This document shows, piece by piece, positions 37,313-47,461 of a stretch of 64,000 nucleotides of DNA (position 1 is the stretch's first letter; each line of letters begins with the position of its first letter). Origin of the DNA: Montifringilla adamsi (Eukaryota; Chordata; Aves; Passeriformes; Passeridae); assembly GCA_017590115.1 (NCBI GenBank), contig JAGGNK010013670.1, forward strand, positions 3,121,147 to 3,185,146, written 5' to 3'. The notes under the pieces are model-generated. The model saw nothing but the letters and a program-made list of their open reading frames with translations. It ran no database searches and had not been told where the DNA came from. The translations under genes were made by a program, and so were the position numbers.

Positions 37313-40300
37313 CTAACAATATGAAGCTGGTTTGATGAGGATAAGAGAGGATTTGCAGTTCCCCTTGCACAGGTTTCCCCATGTCAGGCCCCCCTTGTAA
37401 TTCAGCCGCACGGAGTAACACGATGAGTACCACCACCCGCCCTCATAGCTGTAGGCACAGTTCTTACTGTAAGTGTCCTGATCCTGATCCTTTGTGGAGA
37501 ATTTCATGTTGTCGTGCATGTTGTTGGGATTGTCTGAGGTCATGGCATCCCCAGCTGTGCCATTGTAGGAGCCCAGCCGGAGCCGGTAGCCGTGGGACTC
37601 GTCCTCCACGCTGAACAGGTTGTAGTCAGCGAAGCTGAGGTTGTCTGCGGAGTCCTGGATGACAAATCTGACCTGGTAGACCTTCTGCTTGGCAATCTGG
37701 TGGATGTACTCGGTACCCAGCCAGTACTCGGTGCGCACGTTCCCGAAGCCAAACTTGTAGGTGCTCCAGGACTCAGCCCAGGTGACAGGGGTGTCCCTCT
37801 GGTTCCTCTGGATGACGGTCCAGCCGCCGTGGGTCACGTTCATCTCGCAGTACACCACGAGGTGGTGGAGCCCTTTGGGCTGGATGATGTACACGCCGCT
37901 GTGGCTGCCACGGGGGATCTCACTGCAGTCCTTGGGCCACCCTGAGGCTGGAAACAAGAGCTGATTATTAAATCCCCCTAAAAGTGGGGTGTTTCTTTAG
38001 TGTCTGAATCTTTTTACACACGCATTCCTAGGCTGTATTTCTGCCATGTTCTCACAGGAGTAAATCAAAGTCTTGCCATGATTAATGTAAGAGTTTATCG
38101 AATCAGGGCGCCCTCGATGTGGGAGTAACATGCTCTGACTCCAGTGATTCAGAAGGCAGAGCAATTGCTTTATTAAGCTATATTATATTAGACTATATTA
38201 TTACTATACTCTATACCACACTATACTATACTAAAGAAAAACCTGTGACCCTTTCCAATAGTCACGACACAGCTTTGATCCAATTGGTCAATCAGTCCAA
38301 ACAACCATCAGCAAAGTCCAATTAACAAATCCCTTTTGGTAAACAATCTCCATAACACATCCCACATGTGCCAAACAACAGGAGCGGCAAGTAGGGAAAA
38401 GAATTGTTTTTATTCCCTTCTCTCTCTGAGCTTTCTCACTGCCTTCCCCAGGAAAAATCCTGGGAAACAGAATTACGTCTCTCTCTGTTCAAAGAGTATG
38501 TGAATACCACAAGAGTTGAGCTTCACATCTTCCTAAGACAGGATTCAAACTGATGGGAAGACACTGTGAAAACGTCTGGTGAGACCAAGCCAGGATCACT
38601 GTCAACCAAGGATCCCCACCCAGGCTGGGCTGAGTCTCAGTGATTTGCCTGTGTCATGCAGATGAGGTATCACCACAGACAAATGCAAATCTGGGGGACA
38701 AAGTCATTTGCTGGTACAGCACAGAGGTTTAGTGCTTTCCCCAGAGAGAGGGTGACCATGACATCCATATCTCTAACAATTAAATCAGCCCTTGGGACCT
38801 CCACAGGGCAAAGCCATTGTTGTTCTCTGGCCTTACCCAAGTAGCTCTTTGGAGACTTCCTGGCTTGTTGGATTTGATTATGGATTTCCATGCTCCAAAA
38901 TGTCTGCACCTCATACAACAAACAGCTGAATGTACCTACACACTGCTGGGAAGGAATTTGCTCCACTCCCAGTATCTCTGTCACCAGCTGTCCCCACCCA
39001 TGCAGGACCTATCTTTGGCCTCATGGGTTAATGTTGACCCAGCCAGTTCAGTAATTCTGTCACATCCAGTCTTCTCATCCACTGTGTAGTGAAAATAGGA
39101 AAATGACTAATGACCACTTCCCAGTAATGAAGCATCACTTTCCAGTTTGGACTTTTATCTGGAAAATTCCCCACGCAAAAGCACCTCATCAAGTACTGAG
39201 CCCAGGACACAGCTGGTAGCAGAGTCCCTGAGGTTGTAGCTGTGGCACCTCTGCAGCCCATCAGAAAATCAACATATTCCTGGCAGGAGCCAGGGCACGT
39301 GTAGGACATGGGAGAGTTGTCTGAGAGCTCTTGGTGAGCCCAGTGGTGGTGGAACCCCCAGCAGATGCAGACTCACCATGGCTCACTGGTGGGTGGTGGG
39401 CGATGTCCCTGGCCTGTCGGACGTGTCCATCACCATCACCTAAATTAACACAGGAGACAGCAGTGAGTGTGGGGAGTAGGCATGGCAAAAGCCTGCTGGG
39501 AGAGCTCAATCTTCTCCGGATGATATTCCAGTTTACCTGTTCTTAATTCCAGAGGGATTCACCAATTTCAGATGTCAGCAAGTTGGCAATTTGGGGGAAT
39601 TTACATGGTGTTAGAGTGAAGCTGATGCTTTTCTGGTGGAAAGTATTTGGGCATACTGTGTAGGGGAAAACTCCTAATGGTGGTGGCAACACTGGGAAGA
39701 TGATTGTTAGAGTGCAGCAGCAGTCAGGGACTTAGGAAGAGGGATTAAAGAGTGGGGGAAGGAATTTGAGAGCAGACACAGAAAAACTGGCTCAGGTGCC
39801 AGGAGTTGGGAGAGGTGTCTGCTCAAAAGGGAATTTGAAGGATGTTGCTGGAAGAGAGGATGGTTTAGAATGAGTTAGTGCAATTCTTTTGCAAGGACAT
39901 CTCTGTATCCACTGATGTCTGTAAAACAGAAGGATCATCACAGGTTTTTGGAATCACAAAAGCCATTCCTGTCCCCTCCCTAAAACAGACAATTAACCCT
40001 GCAGCTGCTGCTGTGGCATCCTCAAATACCTGCTCCCTGCTTTCAGCCTCACCTGGCACCGTCTCACCTCCCCCTTGTGAAGTGTTTAACTTGAGCCTCT
40101 TGCACTCTGCATAAGCCCATTCCTGACACATTCTCCCTGCCAGACTTCTGACTTTCTCAATTTTGATACTGACTCTCTTTTTGACTCCCTTTGACTTTCT
40201 TTACAACCTGAGCCTGTGTGGAGTGGGAAACACTCATGTGGCATGGTCTGGAGGACTTTCCTACCATGGCATTTACTTCTGCTACACAGGCACATGGAGC

Positions 40301-43241
40301 TGTTCACTTGTTTGTGTTGCAAGGCAGCCTGCCTCTGCTCCTTTCTGCCTCATATCCCATCCCTTTGGAAGCACTCCTCTCCAAGTCAGACTTTGGAACG
40401 CTGGCCTGTCTCTTCTGGTTTGCATTCATGCTGCTGATGTTTTCAGAGCACACTACACTACCAGTGCTGTAGGTGAGAGATCACAAAACCATAGAATATC
40501 CCGAGTTGGAAGGAAACCACAAGGCTCATCTAGTCCAACTCCCTGGACAAGACAACCCCAAAATCACACCATGTTCCTGACAGCATTGTGGAGCCCAGAG
40601 CTCACATTCCTTCTCTACTCAGACTTGCAGTTCTTGCTGAACTCTTGGCTCAGTCACAGTGCTCCCTGTGCTGGCAGTTTCCTGACAGGTGATCTGAAAC
40701 CAGCACCAAACACTTGGACCTTGAGCTCCTCTGCCAAGCACACTTCCTCTTCCCTTGGAAGGGAGCCAGCTCTTTCTCTCGTGCCACATCCCACCCACAG
40801 CCCCTGTTTTTTTCCCCTGAGCATTTCTTCAGGCCTCCTCACTGCTCCTGGTACCTGTAGGTTACTCTGTGCCATCACCAGGCTGATTGCCCTGTGCCAG
40901 TGCCACTGCTTAAACTCTTTGTATTAACTTCATTTATTTCCTCTTTGTATTGAGGTCTCCCTTGAATTCAGTTCTCCACTGATGATTTCCAGAGATGGGA
41001 ACTGTTCTCCCTGTCCTCAAAACACACAGGGAGCATCTTTAACCCTTCTTCTGCAAGGAGGAGCACAAGGCCCACAAGACTCTGGGCTTGGTCTTGCTGC
41101 CAATTTGTCCTTTCTCCTGGGATCCTGTGGGCTCTGAGCTTTGGGCTATTGTTCTGTCCCTTCTGGACAGAAGAACTTCATGCCATGCAGGAGATGAGAC
41201 AGGCAGCAAGCAGAGGGGGACCCTACAGTGACTCTTGTTCCAGTCAGACACTCAGATCAGTATTTAGTCCTTCCTTGGTGTGACAGAGCTGAGGGCAGGC
41301 TGGTGAGGGTGTAGGCTGTGTAGGATCTGACTGATCAGGACCTTGTTAGCCTCTCCCTGTTGCAGGGCCATACTTACCGAGCTGGGAGGACTCAGGGGGA
41401 GCATTCATAATGTCATCCATCGTGCCATTGAGGAGGTACAAGTTTCTTATGTCAACATCAGGAAAAGATGCTGCCAGGGCCAGCAGGCAGGTCAAAAGCA
41501 GGAGACAAAGGCACTGGGTAGCTGAAATGGGAAGAGATTGGAAGAAAGAGATCAGAACTCTTCTATTGGAGAGCCACTAATCCCATTCAGAGTAAAATAG
41601 GAAAATAAAACTCTGTGTAGAGCTCCCTCAGAGCCATGAGCCCCAGGTAGGTGAGTTCATTTAGATGAAGTGTCCTGTACACATTAGCAGGAGTCATTAG
41701 AGGTGGCACCTGCTGTAGTAGTATTTGAGACCAAAGAAGTGCCAAAACCTTGTCCAAACCCAAAGCGTCCCTAATCAGAAATCCCTATAAAACTCAAGAC
41801 TCGGGACTAGACATAACAAGCAGGGTGAACACAGAGGGAGGAATCCCCTTTCTTCCCAGCTCCCATCATGCTCCCATGGCACATTCACAGAATTCACAGA
41901 ATCACTGGGTTGGCAGAGACCACCAAGATCATCGAGTCCAACCCAGCCCCAACACCTCAACTCAACCCTGGCACGGACTGCCCTGGGGCTGTGGGCAGTA
42001 GGACCCCGGGGTCTGGGTGGAACAAGCCCCAGGCAGGGCTCTGTGTGTGCCAGCAGCAGGACGAAGAAAGGCAGCACAGCCCTCCAGGAGTTACAGTGGG
42101 TCTGGGGTAAATGATGCCCTTTCTGTGGTTATGTTGGTTATGTGGCTGCTTCAAGATTTCCATATGTGGACAGCTGGTCTGGTCTGCTCTGGTTCAGAGC
42201 ACTAGGTAAAACCAGCACACTTTTTGCAGTATTCAAACTAAGTAAAATACAGAAAGTTTGTTTTGATTCCTAAAGAGTGTGACACTGTGGAGCTGCCTGC
42301 CCGTAGGGAATTCTGTTCCTGATAAGACACACACAGCTCTCCTGGCAGATTACTGGTGTGAACCCCTCACTGTTCAAAACCAAGCAGAGCCAACACCTCT
42401 TGCATTTCCCAGGGGTACTTGGGTTTGGCACCATTCTCTGGGATGCCTGAGAAGGAAAATGATCATGGATGCCAGCCTGGAACCACTGGGTGGAATTGCA
42501 GCCACCCTAGAGACAAACACCCTTTCTGGGAATGCTCAGAGATGTCCCAATCTATCATGCTGGTTACAGTTTTACAGCAAGTCTTTTAAACACACTTCAG
42601 TCCAACTGATTAATTTCTCAGTTCCTACATAACATTTGGTGTGTTGATGTACTTGTGTTTAGGGACATGTTTAAAGATATTTTTCCTTGAAGCCCCCAGG
42701 GAAGAAATGTTCCCCCACTGCCAGCCCTTCCCCTGGGGCTGGTCATGAAAAGTCTGCATAGGAAGGAGATGCAAAGGAGGATCAGCCCTTTGTGGGTGCT
42801 CTGCTGGGGACAGCAATGTGCCATTGAGCACCTGACCTCCAGATCTGGATACCTGTTCAATATCACACATTCAGCAGGAAAATCTAAAACATCCCTTTTC
42901 TACTCTAGAGTATCTAACACTTTCTTTGGAGAACTGAAAATTGCAAAGAATGGTAAATACAAAACTTGTAAAATGGTCTGTGTGGCACTCCAGGGCTGCA
43001 CTGGTACAACCTGGACATAGCAGAGCACACAGGCTCCTGCCCCCCTCCCAGCCCAGGGCAGAGCAGGCACAGACAAGGACTCAGCACCAGGATACCCAGG
43101 GTGTGGGAGGACAGACCCTGCAGCAAAGTGCTGGGATACTCTGTAAGCTGCAGCCACACACAGAGGTGCCATCCCATCCCATCCCATCCCATCCCATCCC
43201 AGCCCATCCCATCCCCTCCATCCCACCCTACACTCACCCAT
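37313..43241 (-). CDS. Fibrinogen-like protein 1-like (secreted FReD protein), copy A
   Basis: Predicted small secreted protein with one fibrinogen-related domain. Four coding exons: 43241-43238 (ATG G), 41521-41378, 39439-39377 and 37947-37313. Total 846 nt, 281 aa, every junction in phase 1. Residues 1-20 (MATQCLCLLLLTCLLALAAS) are a signal peptide. A short linker includes the 21-codon exon 3, rich in His/Asp and absent from copies B and C. The FReD is about residues 74-281: GWPKDCSEI start, GGWTVIQRN, STKDQDQD (the usual Ca2+-site region), GGWWYSSC, ending LIKPASYC. FReDs of ficolins and FGL proteins bind acetylated sugars or protein partners; the ligand here is unknown. A TATAA-like motif lies near 43317-43322. 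An LTR lies in intron 3 and CR1 pieces in introns 1 and 2. The frame looks intact. Confidence 0.88.
38096..38511 (-). mobile_element. Solo LTR (ERV), minus orientation, with 6 bp target duplication
   Basis: About 416 bp, read on the minus strand from TGTGG (38511) to CGATA (38096). Flanks on the minus strand are AACTCT at 38517-38512 and again at 38095-38090, a 6 bp target-site duplication. Inside are an AATAAAGC poly(A) region and a TA-rich stretch just before it. The same family recurs at 57110-57510 in the other orientation. No internal retroviral genes flank it, so it is a solo LTR inside intron 3 of copy A, in the sense orientation of that gene. Confidence 0.82.
39377..39439 (-). other. 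Copy-A-specific 63 bp exon
   Basis: Acceptor ATTTAG and donor CATG^gtgagt bound 63 nt encoding DGDGHVRQARDIAHHPPVSH in the gene frame. It enters and leaves in phase 1, so it can be skipped without shifting the frame. Copies B and C join their leader exon straight to the FReD exon. Confidence 0.7.
40480..40570 (-). mobile_element. CR1 LINE fragment in copy A intron 2
   Basis: Reverse CR1 tail: ACCATAGAATATCCCGAGTT then GGCTCATCTAGTCCAACTCC. Confidence 0.75.
41880..41995 (-). mobile_element. CR1 LINE fragment upstream of copy A exon 2
   Basis: Reverse CR1 tail: CAGAATCACTGGGTTGGCAG then AAGATCATCGAGTCCAACCC. Confidence 0.75.
43168..43222. repeat. (CATCC)n microsatellite
   Basis: CATCC pentamers ending about 15 bp from the first exon of copy A. 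Confidence 0.85.
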
Positions 43242-44324
43242 GCCGTCTCTGTGGGGACCCTGTGGAGCACAAAGCTGGGTGGTTTTGGCCTGGCTGGAGG
43301 GGTGTCCAGCCTGAAAGTTATAGGGTTGAGCAGGTGAGGGGGTGGAGGCATGAGACCCAAACCTCAGCACTTGTCCTCTGGTTGGCAGCAGGACCAGTGG
43401 CTTAGGGCTTATTTGCTCTCCACCATCAAGTGATCAGTCCTCAGACAATGAAGTCACTCAGGTGAAGAGCTTTCTCCAGAGGCAAAGCAAATAATTTGGT
43501 GCCAATAAGCAAATGCCTTAAAATATCCATAATTCAGTGTGCAGTGTTTCCCCAGGGAATGACGTTCTTGGGGCATCTCCACAGAGCTCAACTGGTAGGT
43601 AAACACCCAGGTGACTTTCACCTCCTGGATGGAAATCAAACATCAGGCGTAAATCACTCTCTTCAGAGTTGACATTGAGCTCAACAGCCCCTGGGAACCC
43701 CACAGACCCTTCAGGGAAGAGGTACTCCAGTGTTCCTGGGAAACTGAGCCCTGGACTTCAGAAAGTTCCACTCCAGTGCCTCCTGACACCCCTGCCCTGC
43801 CACTGCCACGCTGCCCCTTGTGCAACACTCACTGTGCCCCCCTGGCACCATGGTGGCCCTTGCAGCAATCTCAAGGGAGTTCTGGGCATCACGAAGTGCC
43901 ACTGATGTAAAATGGTCTCACTTCGAGCCCCTCTAGGGGCACTTACACCATCCATGTCTGCAGAAAATGCCAGACCTCCCTTTTCTCTGGGATGGATGGC
44001 TGCAGTGCTCTCAGTTTTGAGGGCTCCTGCAGCCCCGCAGCCATCCTGGGCTGGACAGGCAGGGCTTTCTGTCACAGGCTGTGTCCTTGCAGTGTGGTCA
44101 GCTGGTCATGGGCACTCCTGTGCCTGTACAAGGACAGGCAGTGATCAGTCCTCAGACAATGAATCCTCAGCAGGGCTTCTCCAGCACCTCCCAGACAGCT
44201 TTTACAGGAGGCTGTGGCCCACGTGAAGATCAGGATGAGCAAATCAGGCAAGGGAAAGGTCACAGAGAGGATTTCTCCAAACATCCAGCTCTATCCTGGG
44301 CCTCAGATCCTGTTCAGTGTATTT

Positions 44325-44500
44325 CATAGAAACACAGAATCCTGGAAAGGTTTGTGTTGGATCTTTCTTCAAAGACCATCTCGTTCCATCCCCCTGCCGT
44401 GGGCAGGGACACCTCCCACTAGACCATGCCAAACCCTGTCCAACCTGGCCTTGATCAATGTTTGGTTCTGGAACAGCCACAGTTCTGTTTGTTGCTGCAT
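44325..44500 (-). mobile_element. CR1 LINE fragment
   Basis: Reverse-complement CR1 3' end: CATAGAAACACAGAATCC tail, CCCCTGCC.TGGGCAGGGACA core, and CCAACCTGGCCTTGA. Confidence 0.8.
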
Positions 44501-44559
44501 TCCAGGCTGCATCTGGAAAAATGCAGCCAGGAGAGTGAGGGAAGGAATGATTCACCTCC

Positions 44560-45255
44560 ACAGGTGAGACAGCAGCTGCAGGGCTGTGTGGGGGTCCCTG
44601 TGCAGAGCAGCAGCTTCAGCTCCAGAAGGATCCAGCCAAGAGCACCAGGACAGTGGGGGCAGGAGTGCACTGTACATGTGGAGATGCTGAGAAAGATCTG
44701 CTGGGTTTGTCCAGCCTGGAGAAGAGAGGGCTGAGATGGGATCTTGTGCTACCTCGTGGAAGGGTGGGGAGCAGGGGCAGTCAGGCTCCTCAGTGCACTG
44801 TGTCCTGCAAGAAACAGACTGGAGCAAGTCTGGAGGCCACTGGAGGCCACCAGGCTGGTTGGAGCCCTGGAGCTCAGGAGAATTGGAGACAACTGGGCTT
44901 GCTCCTCCTGGAGAAGAGCAGGCACAGAAGGGGTCCCATTGCTGATAGCAACCGCCTTATGGGAGCACACAAAGAACATGGAGCCACATTTTTGAAGGTC
45001 CATGATGGTGGGATGAGAAGCAATGGATCTGAGTTGGAACATGGAAATTCAAGTCAGAAACAGATCTTTGCTTCAACATGAGCTTGATCAAATATTGGGA
45101 CAGGTGCCCAGAGAGAGGCTGTGGGATTTCTCTTCTTAGGGGTGTTCAAGACTTGGCTGGACAAGGACTTGCTTCAGCATGATTTCGACCAGATGGCTTC
45201 CAGAAGTGCCTCCCAACCTAAACTGTTCCACCACCCTGTGATTCTATGACCCTCC
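44560..45255 (+). mobile_element. CR1 LINE, long 3' fragment
   Basis: Carries the CR1 3' end: the GGAGAAGAG block, the paraphrased '..GGTGTTCAAGACTTGGCTGGAC..' segment, and the closing GATTCTATGAC. Near 44325-44500 a CR1 piece lies in the opposite orientation, so the two are head to head. Confidence 0.75.
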
Positions 45256-45346
45256 TTAGAGGTGCACAGGGAATCATGAGAACAAACAGACACAAGGGGA
45301 AGGAAGGGAAATTAGATTAAAAAAATTAGCCTGTGTTCAAAGACAC

Positions 45347-45373
45347 AAAAAAAAAAAAAAAAAAAAAAAAAAA

Positions 45374-45465
<92 letters not shown>
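45347..45465. repeat. 119 bp adenine tract
   Basis: Near-pure A, broken only by a C at 45374 and CC at 45431-45432. It lies shortly after a CR1 end. CR1 does not carry a poly(A) tail. Confidence 0.9.
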
Positions 45466-45467
<2 letters not shown>

Positions 45468-46050
45468 AGTTATGGGACCCCTATTCCCTGACATTCACAC
45501 CTGCCCCAGATGTGACCCTAAACACCCATTCAAGTTTCACTGTTTTGGCACTGAGGCCAAACCAGAGGCACTCAGAGATCCTCCTGATCTTGGATACCCT
45601 GTGTCTCCAGCTCTCTGCAGACCCCCTCCCCAGCCCTCACATCTTGGTACTGAGCCTCACACAGCCAGCCCAGCTGGGGGGATCTGCCCTTTCAGGGTTA
45701 ACAGCTGTTGTGGCCTTTGAGGCTGGTGGCCTGTCCCAGCCAGGACCTTCCCCTGGGCCCCTGGGGTCAGTTTAAACTCAGCCCTAGAGCTCCATCTGAG
45801 CCACACTGGGAGCACAAAGGGGGACTCCAGTCCTCTCTCTGTCCACTTCTTCTGGATGGATCTCAGACTTGCTCTGTGGATGGTTTATTTCCTGGATGGA
45901 TTGCTCATATCTCTGCCGTAGCATATTTCCAGCCCTGCCCTCTGCCCTGTGTCCTTTCATCAAGGATCCTGGATCCAGCTGTTTGCCTCACATGGAGCCC
46001 ACACTCAGCCCTTTCCACTGTGCTTGGACCTGGCAGGACAGACATCTCCT

Positions 46051-46115
46051 GCTCAGCTCAGCTCAGCTCAGCTCAGCTCAGCACAGCTCAGCTCAGCACA
46101 GCTCATCTCCTCCTC
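46051..46115. repeat. (CTCAG)n microsatellite
   Basis: GCTCA pentamers with a few CACAG variants. Confidence 0.9.
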
Positions 46116-46179
46116 AGCTCACCCTTGGCTCCCAACCAAGCCAGCAGAGGTGACATTGAAGGGTTCAGATGGAACCTGA

Positions 46180-46600
46180 CCATAGAATCATGGATTCATT
46201 AAGTTGGTGGAAAAGACCTCTATGATCAGTTAGTCCAGTTGTCAACCCAGCATCACTGTGTTCACCAACAACCACGTCCTCAAGTGTCACATCCACATGT
46301 TTTTTGAATGTTTCTATGGATGGTGACTCTACCACTGCCCTGGGCAGCCTGTTCCAGTGATTGACAACCTTTTCCTAATATCTAATCTAAAACTCCCCTG
46401 GTGCAACTTGAGGCTATTTTCTCTTGTTCTGTCAATCCAGGAATCCCTTACCAGGGATCCATTATCTTGGAGAGGTCTGGATGCCACAGTCCATCAAGGC
46501 CTGCTAGTGGCACTGCTTGACTCCCACAGTGTGGAAAGTTTGGTGGGAACCTCAGCTTGACCCTGGATTGCTGTGAAGAGCAGGTGTGAAGCTGTGCCAT
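46180..46600 (-). mobile_element. CR1 LINE fragment, older subfamily
   Basis: Begins ATAGAATCATGGATTCATTA (reverse CR1 tail) and continues through the TGGGCAGCCTGTTCCAGTG block typical of a different CR1 subfamily from those nearby. Confidence 0.75.
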
Positions 46601-47379
46601 GAAAAAAAAAAAAAAAAAAAGTCTGATCAGAAACCAACACAGAAGAAGAAGATAGAGGCCACATCTTTATCTTCTTAAATTTGACTTGAAAAGGTTATGG
46701 AGCTTCCTGGACCCTCTGGCAGGAAGAACAGCCCTCCCAAAGCATTTGTCCAGACAGCATTTTGATCCAGAAGACAGAGAAACTCCTGGTCAACATTTCT
46801 GGGACTGAAGGTGGATCTGTAGGGACTCACCAGGCCAAAGACAGGGATTGGGAAGGAGAGTGGCACAGGGACCCACAGAGCCCTGTTTGCTAACTGGAGC
46901 CCTGGCTCAAAGTGTGCAGACTGGGGTGCCAGAGGACACTGCAGCTCTGGCTGCAGGACTGGCTCCAGCCCCATGACTGATCCTAAAACCTGTGGAGAGT
47001 TAGTGAGGGGGCACCTCTCTTGAGGACCTGTCCTCAACTTTCCAAGGTTGTGCTTGGGACTGGTCACACAGACCTCTCCTCCTTTGATAGTTTCCTTATA
47101 TCCTTAAAAAGCTGGGTCTCTCCACTTCACTTTGATCACAGCTCTCTGGATTTGCTCCAAGTGTGCAATTCACATGTAGTGTTTATGTAGGGACAGTCAA
47201 TAACTGAAACTCCTCAGCATGGAGGGGGTTTTTCTGTACTCTCTGGCTGGAAGCACATGTGTCCCTCCACTCAGCTGTGCCGTCATGGGATCTGGAAACT
47301 GCTCGAGCTGCAATCTGCAAGTGCCTCCTTGTGCCTCTAGAAATGATGAGTGTGAACACACATGGGTGTGTGCAGTGCC

Positions 47380-47385
47380 TATAAA
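47380..47385 (+). promoter_or_regulatory. TATA box of FReD gene copy B
   Basis: TATAAA 82 nt upstream of the copy B ATG. A start site near 47410 would give a roughly 50 nt leader. It is the clearest core promoter among the three copies. Confidence 0.6.
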
Positions 47386-47461
47386 GCCAGCGTAGGCAGC
47401 TCTGCATGGGAGGGTGCTCCACTGGGTTCCTGCTCTGCGCGGCTGTGCTGGGTGTGTCGTG

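Larger units (their letters stand above)
43242..47379. other. Repeat-rich gap between copies A and B; no gene recognised
   Basis: Contains two CR1 pieces in opposite orientation, an older CR1, a long A-tract and a CTCAG microsatellite. The open frames are repeat-derived or featureless. Confidence 0.5.

Noticed and set aside
41750..41830. Shared CTAGACATAACAAG near 41810 and 48567 as a possible duplicated promoter
   Set aside because: The neighbouring CCTATAA blocks are in a different order and the orientation relative to the genes differs, so common origin as a promoter is not supported.
45312..45494. Poly-phenylalanine frame on the minus strand
   Set aside because: Translation of the long adenine tract.
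46675..47067. 130-codon minus-strand frame
   Set aside because: No signal peptide, motif or splice context; composition is ordinary non-coding.
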